DNA of 64,000 nt. It comes from Blumeriella jaapii (lineage: Eukaryota; Ascomycota; Leotiomycetes; Helotiales; Drepanopezizaceae). The position numbers and the translations under genes were made by a program. Positions 1 to 10,410 of the stretch are shown one piece after another. The notes beneath the pieces are model-generated. The model had not been told where the DNA came from, ran no database searches, and saw only the letters and a list, made by a program, of their open reading frames with translations. The stretch covers positions 620,001 to 684,000 of the forward strand of contig VWND01000069.1 in assembly GCA_009599575.1 (NCBI GenBank), given 5' to 3'. Within the stretch, counting starts at the first letter, position 1. Every line of letters begins with the position of its first letter.

Positions 1-1949
1 TCTTAAATAAGCTAGTTTTAGCTACGATGCAGCGTAGACAATTACTCGTTATTTTTTTTTAAATCTTTTTTTAAATCTGGCCGGCGGAAAAAACTATTCG
101 CCGGATTAAAAATTTTTGTTTTATATTCGATTGCAAAATCGTATTTAATTAGCTTATCGGCCCATTTCGTTTGGCGTCCGTTTAAACGTTTTTTCGTAAG
201 AAAATATTTCAAATTATAATAATTTATACGCATAATAATAACGTCGGAAGCGCTACGTAAATATTAGCTTTATTATTTAAAAGCGTAAATTATAGCTATT
301 AGCTTAGCGTCGTAAACTTCGTATTTTTGTTTTATAAAAAAAAGCTTTTTCGAATAATACGCGATAAAATGCTAACGTGTTTTCGCATTTTTTCCGAATA
401 ATTAAAATAATATTCCGCTTATAACGAATTTCGAAGCGTTTGTTTCGATTTGGATTTTTAATCGAAGGTCGAAATAACGTAAAATCGATGCTTAGCAAAA
501 TTTTTTTTTTAAAAATAAAAAGGCGAGCTTCGCTTCGAATAAAAAACGAAAAAGGCCCGATATTTTTCCTCGTTGTATTTTTTTTAAAAAATTTATAATA
601 AATCGGCAAAGCTTAGCGTAGTTTTTAATAAAACGTTTGTAAAAATTAGTAAAACTCAAAAACACTTAAATATTTCGCCACGTAGTAAAAAAAAGCTATT
701 TTCGAATATTATTTATTTTTTTTAAATCTATTTTAATTTTCGTAAAAATAACGACGAAGCTTAAAAACTCAATCGTATTCGTATCGAAAGCATATTTTTT
801 TAGATTTTCGTAAAATTTATTAATACGAAGTTTTTCGAAAACTTTTTTTACCGCGTTTATATAATCGTCGGGATTTTCGGAAAATATTAAAATATCGTCG
901 AAGTAAATTATATACGTAATATCTATTAAACCGATTAAAACTTGATTAATATACGTTTAAAAGATTGCTAATGCGTTCGAAAAACCGAAAGGTAATACGT
1001 AATATTCGAAGTATCCGTAACGAATGCGAAACGCAGTTTTTCACTTATTTTTTTTTTTTATTCGAAAGCGGTGGTACGCCCAAATAAAATTTAACTTAGT
1101 AAATATTTTAGCTTTTTTTAAACGATTTAAAATTTCGCTTATAAAAGGTAGAAAGGTTCGATTTTTAATCGTAACTGCGTTTAAACTTTTATAATCGACG
1201 CATAATCGTAAATTTTCGTTTTTTTTCGGTATAAATATTATCGGTGCGCCGGCAAAGCTAATAAATCTTTTTATCCAGTTTTTTTTTAAGCTCGAATCGA
1301 GATATTCGCGTAATTCGGTGAATTTAGATTTCGATAAAAAATAGATTGGTTTTCAAAAAGGGTTTTTTCCTTTCGCGAAGTTTATTCGATGTTTTATAAA
1401 ATGGTAAAAAACTAGGATAACCGCGGCGATATCGTCGAACACGTCGGCGTAATCGTCGTATTTGAAAGATAATTAATGCTGTTTTTCAATAGCTTTTTTT
1501 AAAACGATACAAAACGCTTGTTTTTTTTTAAATTTCTTTTTGAAACGTTTAATTATAACAAGATTAAATTGTAAGCGTTCGATTGGATATCGCTACGATT
1601 TAGCTCGAAAGCTTATAACGGGATCGATATTTCGCAATCAAAAAAACTTTAAAATAAATAAAACCTTTGGAATATTTATATCGCAAGCCACGAAATCGTT
1701 TTGTATTTTTTTAATTGTTTTATAATTATTAATAGCGCGAATAAATTGCGTATACGTGTTGTAAATATTTTTTTTTTTTTTTAATCGTAAATAAATTAAT
1801 ACGTTTTTAAGTTAATTTCCATTTATATTTAATTAATAACTTTTAGATTACGCAGTTTTTTTCGCGCCGCATTTAATAAAAGCTCGTTTCGTACGTGTTT
1901 CGCTTTTGGCTTTTTTAATTTCGATTGAAATTATTATTTTTTGCTTTTT
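1..1949 (-). pseudogene. pol of Gypsy-A' (PR-RT-RNase H part)
   Basis: Reverse complement matches the A+ pol from protease to RNase H. The reverse transcriptase active-site box YFDD is intact at 894-905 in reverse complement, although the frame around it is broken by stops. The open pieces at 304-609 and 42-233 correspond to the RT/RNase H connection and the RNase H end (tract KKRLNGRQ..WAD) of A+ at 20735-21040 and about 21120-21300. The integrase part is beyond the window. Confidence 0.85.
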
Positions 1950-3506
1950 TTTTTCGTTCGATTTTATTAGCAGCGACGAAATTAAAATCGAACGGAAGCT
2001 TTTTCCGAATTTTTAGATTTATTAGCTTCGGAATAGTTTAAAGTTATATATTTTTTTTTGTTGCATTTATAATATTCGACTTTTGAACAATTGATTATAC
2101 GATGCTTTTTCTTTTGGCAACGATTGCATTTCGAAAAATAAAAGAAATCGTTAAAAATTTTAAAATTTCAAAGGATTTTGTTAAAATTGTCGTTTTTTCG
2201 CTTTCGTTTTTTTTTTTATAACATATTTTCGAATCGAAAACGGTATATATCTGTTTTAGCCTTTAAGCTTTAATCGTAAATATAAGTCTTTTTTTTTCTT
2301 TTTTTTTTGCGTTTGTTTCGTCGTTTATTATTTTTCGTTTCGTCGCTAATAATTTTATTAACATTTTCGATACGACGAGCGATTAATACTAATTTTTCGT
2401 GCGAATTTATAATTGTAATATTGCTTCGTTTAATAATTTCTTTTCGAAAAATAAATCGGAGCTTTGCGAAAAGCATTTTTTTTCTAGTCGCATCGTTTGT
2501 TATTTGCAACTGCTATTCGAAATTATTCAAATAAGCAACGAAATCGTTAACTGATTTATACTTTTTTTGCTTCGCTTTATCGTATAAATTCGAAGCCGCG
2601 ATTTTTCGATTTTCCGCATTTATTAAAAAGTTTAATATTTATTTTTTAAAATCGTTTTATATAATTCGAATATTCGTAAAACGTCGTTCGTATCCGGTCC
2701 ACTTTTTTTTATTTTATCGTCGAAAGCTAGAACATAAGCGTTAATTTTTTTTTAATTAATATAAAATATTACTTTTTTATTTTGACGGAAACTTCGCTTT
2801 GTACGCCGAATAAAAAATTAAGCTTTTTTAGTATTTTTCCTTCGATATATTGGAAAGTTTTTTATTTTTAATGTTTTTCGGCTCGAATTCGTTATATTTT
2901 TTACAAAAAATGTAATATGCTTAAAAAAAATGCTAAATCGTTTCTAATAAGTATTATTATCGTAATGCTTCGAAAATATCTTATAATAATCGCCGGCTTA
3001 GGTTATTTTTTGTTTTTTTTTAATTGAAGCGATATTAAAAAATATAAAAACCTTTTTTTTAATTTTTCGAAAGCGTTAAGTTTTCGTTAGAATTGTTTAA
3101 CCTTTTTTCGGAATTCGTTTCGGCGTTTTAAAATTTCTTCGAGTTTTTTAATTATTTCGTAAACTTTTTTTTTAATTTTTTTCTGTTTTATTTTAGCTCG
3201 TATTTTTTTTACTTTTTTATATTTATCGTTTTTTTTTTATTCGACGCGGATTCGTTTATTAGCCAGATAAATTAAAGTCTCGGTGGAAAGTTTTTCCGAA
3301 TCGCTTTAAGCGTAGCCTTTTTTAATAATTTCTTCGATAAAAGAAATTAAAAAGTCGTCGCGCTTTAATAATAAGATATTTTCGACTTTTAATAAAGCTG
3401 GTGACGTTAGGAAAAACGATAATACGGAGTTTTTCTAAGCAGCCGAAAATGCTAAGTTTTTTTAAATAGCTGAAAATGCTTGTTTTTTGCGAGTGCGAAA
3501 AGCTAT
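1950..3506 (-). pseudogene. gag of Gypsy-A' (broken)
   Basis: The nucleocapsid/capsid ORF relic is aligned to the A+ gag. The initiator lies at 3504-3506, where the A+ ATG GCC reads ATA GCT, so the start codon itself has been lost by a RIP-type G-to-A change. Two CCHC zinc knuckles can be traced near 2036-2145 in reverse complement. The longest surviving open piece (2270-2509) matches the lysine/arginine-rich segment before the knuckles. Limits come from the A+ copy and are approximate. Confidence 0.8.
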
Positions 3507-3598
3507 AATATCGATAATAACGATATAAATATAATAATATAATAAAAGATTGTTTTAATAATATCGAATTGCCGTTCCGATAAATAGAAAAATCAGAA

Positions 3599-4012
3599 TG
3601 TAAAGATTAAAAAGCAGGGAAATATTAGTTTAAATAATAAAACTCAAATAAAATTAAATTAATAATCAAATTGATTTTTACTTTTTATATTTTTAATAAA
3701 AGGCGTATATAAGTACAAAAGAAAAGGTGAAGCCCTCGAAAAAAGTATTTCCCAGAAAACCAGGCGAATCTTATTTAATATGCTTTTCCAGCTTTTATCC
3801 CGATCTTTTTTTTATTTTTCTTAATATAACCCTAATAACTGGTTTTTTAACAATCACTTTTATAAAGTGTTTTACTTAAATATTATCTTCAGCCCTTATA
3901 ATACTATCCGGCCCCTACGGCCTATCCGTAGCGAATATTATTCGAGGATTAGTAGGAGGCAGAAGGTCTTGGCGGATCACCTGACTTATACACGTGATGT
4001 TGGTTCCTGATA
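3599..4012 (-). repeat. 5' LTR of Gypsy-A' (414 bp)
   Basis: Read on the minus strand it begins TATCAGGAACC (TGTCAGGAACC in the A+ LTRs, one G-to-A change) and ends CTTTACA. The length equals that of the A+ LTRs at 17330-17742 and 24270-24683. It contains a TATA-like stretch (tatataagt on the plus strand). Confidence 0.92.
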
Positions 4013-4143
4013 TTAGCATATTCGCAGCCTTTTATAAGCCTTTTCATACTCTTATCGCTTTTGCGTCGAAAACGTAAAAATGGTCGTTTATCGAGCCGTA
4101 TTCAAACGCTATTTGCCGGCGGTTCTGATATATAACGTATTCG
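4013..4143 (-). pseudogene. LINE RNase H fragment (3' side)
   Basis: This 131-bp piece continues the LINE ORF2 reading frame from 10411 onwards. When Gypsy-B1 and one copy of its ATTCG duplication are removed, the minus-strand frame reads straight through (VSYEYVIYQ across the junction) into a stretch with the look of a LINE RNase H domain. The right flank at 10411 encodes the DG of the RNase H start (TIFSDGCEKYKNGAY). Its base composition is less AT-rich than its neighbours. Confidence 0.75.
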
Positions 4144-4359
4144 TGTCACGGTGCTCAGGGTAGACCAGAGAGCGAAAGCATTTATTTAATTGATATACTA
4201 AATCTTAGGAATCTAAAAGAATACAAAGGGTCCGTTTGGTTATATCTTTAGGTCCATTTGGGTCGTGCCTGCTCGGGCGACCGACCGAAAGCCGAAGGCC
4301 GAAGGCCGTCTGGCAAAGTTTCGGCCAAAGGCCGGGAACTTGAACCGTGTTTTCTGACA
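4144..4359 (-). repeat. 3' LTR of Gypsy-B1 (216 bp)
   Basis: Begins TGTCACGG and ends TCTGACA. A GC-rich core holds direct copies of GCCGAAGG. It differs from the partner LTR at 10195-10410 by about twenty scattered transitions, and the GC core is nearly unchanged. Confidence 0.93.
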
Positions 4360-4431
4360 TTTTCCTTTTTTTTTTTTTTTTCGATTAAGCTTCCTGTTTT
4401 TTTTTTTTTTTTATTTTCAATTTATTAATTT

Positions 4432-4745
4432 GATATCGAAATTATTTTTAATTAAAGATAATCGGTCTTTTGCTAATATTAATTGAATTTGAAAGCAATA
4501 CTTTCCGGGTTCGACGTCGAAATTATTTTTAGTCAGGGATAATCGGTTTTTTGCTAATATTAATTAGATTTAAAAGCAATGTTTTCCGGGTTCGACGTCG
4601 AAATTATTTTCAGTCAAAAATAATCGATTTTTGCTAATATTAATTAAACTTGAAAATAATGCTTTTCGAATTCGACGTCGAAATTACTTTTAGTCAGGAA
4701 TAATCGGTTTTTTGCTAATATAAATTGAATTTAAATTTTTACGTA
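4432..4745. repeat. Tandem repeat, about 4 x 81 bp, in the 3' region of Gypsy-B1
   Basis: Unit starts (GACGTCGAAATTA, or GATATCGAAATTA in the first copy) lie at 4432, 4513, 4594 and 4674, giving periods of 81, 81 and 80 bp. Each unit carries a TAATCGGT..TTTTGCTAATAT block. The array sits between the integrase end and the 3' LTR, so it is probably the 3' untranslated region of the element. Confidence 0.9.
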
Positions 4746-4749
4746 TAAT

Positions 4750-7700
4750 CAATTAGTTTCGGAATAAGTAATAAAAATAATTTTTATTAAATACAAATAC
4801 TAACGATTTTCTTTTTGTAAGCCGGATTTAAAAAGGTTATTTCTGAAGAATTGCGCAATTAATTCTGGAAAGTGTTCTAGGTTTTCTGCCTTTTGCTAGA
4901 AATCGTAATTTAAAAACTAGCTTTTTTATTTTATTAAAAAATGCAATTTTTTTTTACCGACTTTTGAATGCGAAATCCAAGATTTGATTAATTTCCTATT
5001 TTTTTTTTTAATTTTCGGAATCGTTTTTTATTAATTCGAAATTTAATACTATTTTTTCCTTTTTTTTTTCGATTTTTTATTGCTTCGCGGTAAAAGCTTA
5101 ACAGGCTAACGTAAAAAAACGTCGTAAAATTTCCAGGTTTTTGAAAATCGGAATTTGTATATTTAAAAACCGATTTTGTTTAAAATCGGAAAAAAACCGA
5201 ACTTTTTCGCGTTTAACTTTTTGCAAAGTTTTTTTGTTTTTAAATTTTTTATATTTAAATAAACTTTTTTTTTAATTGCGAAATGTTTTAAAATATGTTT
5301 TTTATTATAATATTTCGTAAAAAAAAAACGTTTTTATGCGTAGAAAATAGTTTTTTTTTTTAAAAATTTAATAAATATTTTTTAATTTTTCCGTTAATTG
5401 CTAGGCCGATTTTAATTTGTAATTCGGCAATTTTTTCAAATCGAACGATTTCGTTTTAATGCCGTTTGCTTCGAATAGCGATATTTCAGTAGAAAACGAA
5501 ATTGCGTTATTAATAGCGTATTTCGCTATCGGAAAAAGATTTAATTAATTATTTTAATTAAAATTTACGTAAAAGCGTAAATACGTTTTTAATATTATAT
5601 TTATTTTTTCGGTTTGCCCGTCGGTTTATAAATAAAAAGCTATAAATAATTTTCGGTTAGTGCGGAGTATTGCGATAAAAGTTTTTCAGAAACTTAAAAT
5701 AAATAATAATCTACGGTCGGAAACGATATCGTCGGATATTTCGTATTTAAAAAATACCGTTTTGCAAAAAATACAAGCGAATTATAAAATTATTATATTT
5801 TTGCGAATTATAATAAAATAAAATTATTTGATTAATCGGCAAACGATTATTAAAATCGCGTTGTAAACAGGCGGTTTACCGGTTTTGTTATAAGCGAAAT
5901 TTTTTTTTATTAAAAGCGTTTAGTAGATTTGTGATTAAATCAAATGAAATACTGTTTTACGATCGGGTGGAAACGGGTAATAGATATAATTTTCCGTTCG
6001 CTTTTGATTTAAAAAATTTGTTTTTTTTTGTAAACGATGCAAAAAAAATATATAATTTTCGATATTTGCGATTATTTCCGATTAATAAAACAAACGTTTT
6101 AAAAAAAACGTGGGTTTTGTCGCGTCCAAAATGATTTGCGGTCGGACTATCGTGAAATTTTTTTTAAAAATCGTTTTTTAAAAATAAAATTTAATAAAAT
6201 ATAAAATCTTAAGCTTTTGTATATTTATATATTATCGATTAATAAAAAGTCGGTATCGGAAAAGTTTTCGTAAAAGCGTTGCGTATATTTAATATCGAAA
6301 GTAATGCTTTTTAAAAAGGTTTTTAATATTTCTGAGTTTGTTTTTTATTCGTCGTTTTTTGTAATTAAAAAATTGTTTTTTTGTGTTTGATTATGTTATA
6401 TTTTTTTTAATTTTAATTTCGCGCTTTCGATTTTTTTTTTAATTAATTTTTCGGCTGTAATACAAATCAGATGCAAAACGTCTTTTTGTTTTTTTTAATA
6501 ATAATAATTTATTTAAGCTTTCGGTCGCGACCGAATATAACAAAGGCTTGACAAGTTCCGAAAATCCTTAAGCGTAATCCGGCCTTTTTAAAAAAGCGTT
6601 AGCCGGATTTTTCGAATCCGTTTTTATAAATAATTTCGAAATCGATCGTAAAAAATATTATAATTTATTTAATTTATCGTCGGATTAAAATGCGAATGAT
6701 TATGAAATATTTCAAATTGTTATAATCGGAAATAATCGTGATTTTATAACATACGCTTTTTAAATAATATCGCTAATATTTGATTGATTTTATAATCGCT
6801 AAAAGTTTTTAATCGAATATCGTATAATTAATTTTTGCAAATATAAATTTTCGGAAATAAAATGCGATCGAGTAAAAATAAATGTCGTTTTATCGTTGAA
6901 ATATAATTTTTACGAATGCGATTATAAACGCGTCGCATTCGAGCCAGATTTTTAGATTTGGATCGAAATATATTAGCAAAAGGGTTTTATTAAAAGCTTT
7001 TTGCAGCTCGTAGAAAAACTTAGTGGTTTTCGTCGTTTTAAGCAAAGGGAGCTTTGCTTTTTAACAACTTGGTTATTCCGACGGCGATTAAGCTGTAATC
7101 ATAAATAAATTTCCGGTAAAAGTTGCAAATCCGAAAAAAAAAACAGTATTTTTTTGGCTATAATAGAAATTGGCTATTAATTAATCGTATTTATTTTTTT
7201 TTTTTTATTTATATTTACGCCGAAAAAAAATATTATAAAATCGAAAAATTTTATTTTATTCGTATTAAATTCGCATTTTTTTTTAATTTGCAATACAATT
7301 TGGCGTTAAAAAAAGCGTTTAAAAACTGTTTTAACGTATTCGATATAAATATATTCGTTATCGAAATAAATTAATATATTATTTAAATAAATTACGACGA
7401 ATATATTTACGAAGTTTTTTAAAAATTTTATTAATATAAGTTTGGAAAATCGCTAAAGTATTATATAAACCGAAAAGCATAACCAGATATTTAAAAAAAT
7501 CAAATCGGATGCGAAAAGCGGTTTTTTATTTATATTTTTTCGCTATGCGAATTAAATTAAAATTTTATCGCAAATCGAATTTAATAAAAATTTTAATTTT
7601 ACTTAAGCGATTAAGAATTTCGGAAATCAAAAGAATTAAATACCGGTTTGGAATTATAACGGCGTTTAATTCGCGGTAGTTTACGCAAAATTTTAATACG

Positions 7701-8689
7701 CCGTTTTTTTTAGTCGTATAAAACAATAATGCGACGGCTTTCGATTTTAATAATCGAATAAATTTTTGGTTTTGCATTTGTATTAAATAGTTTTTTAGTA
7801 TTTTCAGTTTTTTTTTTTCGAAAAAATTGTATAACGGGCCGTATAAAAGTTTGATGTCGAATCGGAAATAAATTTCGTAATTAAAGCCGGAACGTTCGGA
7901 TAAAAGAATTTAGGATTTGGATTTGCTAAAAACCGTATTTTTGAATTCGGCGTATTTTTTTAATAATAAAACTTTTTTTTTATTATTTAAAGTTAGATTA
8001 AATAGTTTTTTTTGTAAATTTGTAAAAATCCCGAAATTTGGCTTGATAAATAAAAGTTTCGCTGATAAAATAGTTTATCGATTCCGCGGCGTCGTTTATT
8101 AAAAGCATATATTCGTCCGTTATTATAATATATATATAAAACGCTTTAATCGGAAAAATAATTCGGTTTTAAGCTAAGTTTTTTCGATTTTCAATCGACG
8201 ATCGGATTGTATTGTTTAAGCTAAAGCCGTCCGAAAATAAAATTCGCGAAATGCATATTTATTTTTTTAAAATTTTGCAGACCGAATAATTTTATTACGT
8301 AATAATCCGTAAAGATTTGGATTATGCCGTTATCGCAAGCCGAAATAAGTTTTCGGCTTTAAATATTTTTAATTAAAAAGCAAAAATTGAATTTGGTGCT
8401 AAAATAAATAAACGGTAAAATTACGTTATTAATAAAGTTTTTTTAATTGCGCCGCAATTTATAATAGCGTCGAATTTTTTAAAACGTTCGTTTTCGTTTT
8501 AAATAATTATCGATATAAAATACAAATTGAAATTAATAATTAAATTAAATAAATCGTTTGGATATAAAAGTATAATAATAAATATCGTTAATAACAGTTT
8601 GTCGTTGATTTCGGCTTTATTTGAGTTGTTTAAAAAGATTTGTATAACGGAGTTTTTATTTAGGGTTTTCGTCGCTTTTAACGACGGAT
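4750..8689 (-). pseudogene. pol of Gypsy-B1 (PR-RT-RH-IN, broken)
   Basis: On the minus strand 7565-7777 encodes the start of the RT fingers/palm (FCVNYRELN.. for the family FCVDYRGLN, and IKFDLR for the TKLDLR motif). The catalytic YLDD box reads YLNN at 7378-7389, an Asp-to-Asn change that should inactivate the polymerase. RNase H is recognisable at about 6600-7000 (LECDAF.., INYTIFD.., YKITIISDYNNLKYF). The integrase region to the left is too degraded to place its motifs. Confidence 0.8.
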
Positions 8690-10130
8690 AAGATTTTCGT
8701 TTTTTTAAATATTTTTATATTATATGCCCGATGCTTTCGCAGTTAAAGCAAGCGTTGGCATTCCGAAGCTTTTTTTTTTTTTTTTTTATTTATTTTTTAA
8801 AATAACGAAAACGCTTTTTTGCGTTGTTCGAGCCAATAATTAATAATAGGCGTGATTTTATAATAGTCGTGGAATTTTTGATAAAAGCGCTGCTATTGCT
8901 TTTTAAATTGCTTTTGTTTCCGAAATCGAAATAAATTTTTTTTTCCGAAAACAGATTTATTTCGCTTCGAATATATTTTTCGGCTTTTTTTAAAACGCAA
9001 TTTTTTATTTGCGCGTAAATGATTAAAAGAAAATCTCGAATCAGATCGTAAATGCTTTTGAAAATCGAGCGTATTAATTTTATTCGGTATCGTAACAAAA
9101 CAGCCTGCTTTTCGTAGCGCTAAAAGGTTTTTTTTATAAAACGGTTTCGAAATAATTAATAAAATCGGTTACAAATTAAATCGCGAATATTTAGCATCGT
9201 TTTATTTTTTTATTAGCTTCGACCGAGTTTTTAATTCGAACGTATTTTTAATAAAACCAGGTTTTTAAAAAGATCCAGGTTATAAATTTGTCGATTTTTA
9301 AAAGATTTTTATAATAAATTCGGATATATGCGATTCGTTTTTTAATAAAATCGGATAAATAGTTTTTTCGCGGTTAAAGTTTGTAAATCCGATCGGAAAA
9401 TACTTTTTTTAGCGAAATAATCTTTTATTTTTAATAGCCAATATTTAATATCGTTTTTGAAAAAGATGAAAATTAATAATAGTTTCGATTTAAAAAGTTT
9501 TTAAATCGTTATAATATATAATTAGCAAAAGAAAAATTGGCGAGTTCGGCTTTTAAAATAATCGATTCGCTTTTTAAATTTTATAAAAATTAAAGGCGAA
9601 ATAAAAATAATAATAATATTGTAAAAGCTTGATTGTTAAATAGCGGATTTTTAAAAAAAAAAACAGATTGCGGTAAAAATCAAAAGCAATTTGATTAATT
9701 CCGGAAAATGCAAAAGCTTTAGCAAAAAATCGTTGCAGTTTTATTTGCTAAGCTTTTATAACTGCGAACCTAGCTTTTATAATTTTATTTTTTTTTTTAC
9801 GTTTTGCTTTTAATTAAGTTTTAATACGTAAAAAGATTTCGGAGCGGAAAAAAGAAAAAATTGCGTAATCGTTTATTAGCGGCAGAAAATTGCGAAATAA
9901 ATTAAAGCGGAAAAAAAAAAAAAAAGGTCGGAAAATAAAAAGCTATCGTCGATTTGGTTTTTGTAATTATCGTTTGCTTCGGTTGCTATATTATTTAACG
10001 TTCGAATACTTAATAATATTATATTAATAAAATTAAAGTTTTGATTTGGAAAGTGTTTTTTTTTTTTAAATTTGTTAAATTTCTTTTTTCGTTATGGATT
10101 AATCGTAAAACCGATCGGTTTTTTATTAAA
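8690..10130 (-). pseudogene. gag of Gypsy-B1 (broken)
   Basis: Minus-strand capsid/nucleocapsid relic. A single zinc knuckle of the type CFNCESIGHI can be read at about 8727-8760 in reverse complement. The longest open piece, 8790-9098, is the basic region just before it. Upstream the frame is broken repeatedly. Limits are approximate. Confidence 0.65.
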
Positions 10131-10194
10131 ATCTGAGGCCTGAAATATGCGAAGTTAAATGCTTGCCGGCCGGTTTTAAAAAAAAAATTCAGAA

Positions 10195-10410
10195 TATCAC
10201 GATGCTTAGGGTAAACCAAGGAGCGAAAGCATTCATTTGATTAATATACTGAATTTTAAAGATTTAAAAGGATACAAAGGGTCCGTTTGGTTATATTCTT
10301 AGGTCTATTTGGGTCGTGCCTGCTCGGGCGACCGACCGAAAGCCGAAGGCCGAAGGCCGTCCGGCAAGGTCTCGGCCAAAGGCCGGGAACTTGGACCGTG
10401 CCCTCTGACA
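10195..10410 (-). repeat. 5' LTR of Gypsy-B1 (216 bp)
   Basis: Direct repeat of 4144-4359. It begins TATCACGA (RIP-type change of TGTCACGG) and ends CTCTGACA, followed by the target duplication ATTCG. Confidence 0.93.

Larger units (their letters stand above)
1..4012 (-). mobile_element. Gypsy-A' LTR retrotransposon, RIP-degraded, cut by window edge
   Basis: This is a minus-strand Ty3/Gypsy element entering from the left edge. It is collinear, in reverse complement, with the more intact Gypsy-A+ copy at 17330-24683: the LTR, gag with zinc knuckles, protease, reverse transcriptase and RNase H all match in order. Only the 5' LTR, gag and the pol part up to RNase H lie in the window; integrase and the 3' LTR are outside. 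Differences from A+ are almost all C/T and G/A transitions, as expected from repeat-induced point mutation. The element ends at 4012 with the LTR terminus, next to LINE sequence; the first flanking bases TTAGC are the expected target duplication but the other side cannot be seen. Confidence 0.9.
4144..10410 (-). mobile_element. Gypsy-B1 LTR retrotransposon, complete but RIP-degraded
   Basis: The element is 6,267 bp, bounded by two 216-bp direct LTRs and a perfect 5-bp target duplication ATTCG (4139-4143 and 10411-10415). Orientation is minus: gag with a CCHC knuckle is near 8700-10100, reverse transcriptase near 7100-7800, RNase H near 6600-7000 and integrase to the left. A purine tract on the minus strand (AAAAAAGGAAAA) directly precedes the left LTR at 4360 and fits a polypurine tract. 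It is inserted in the RNase H domain of a minus-strand LINE. Coding frames are full of stops, and the RT box YLDD has become YLNN. It is distinct from Gypsy-A, B2 and C in LTR sequence. Confidence 0.92.
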
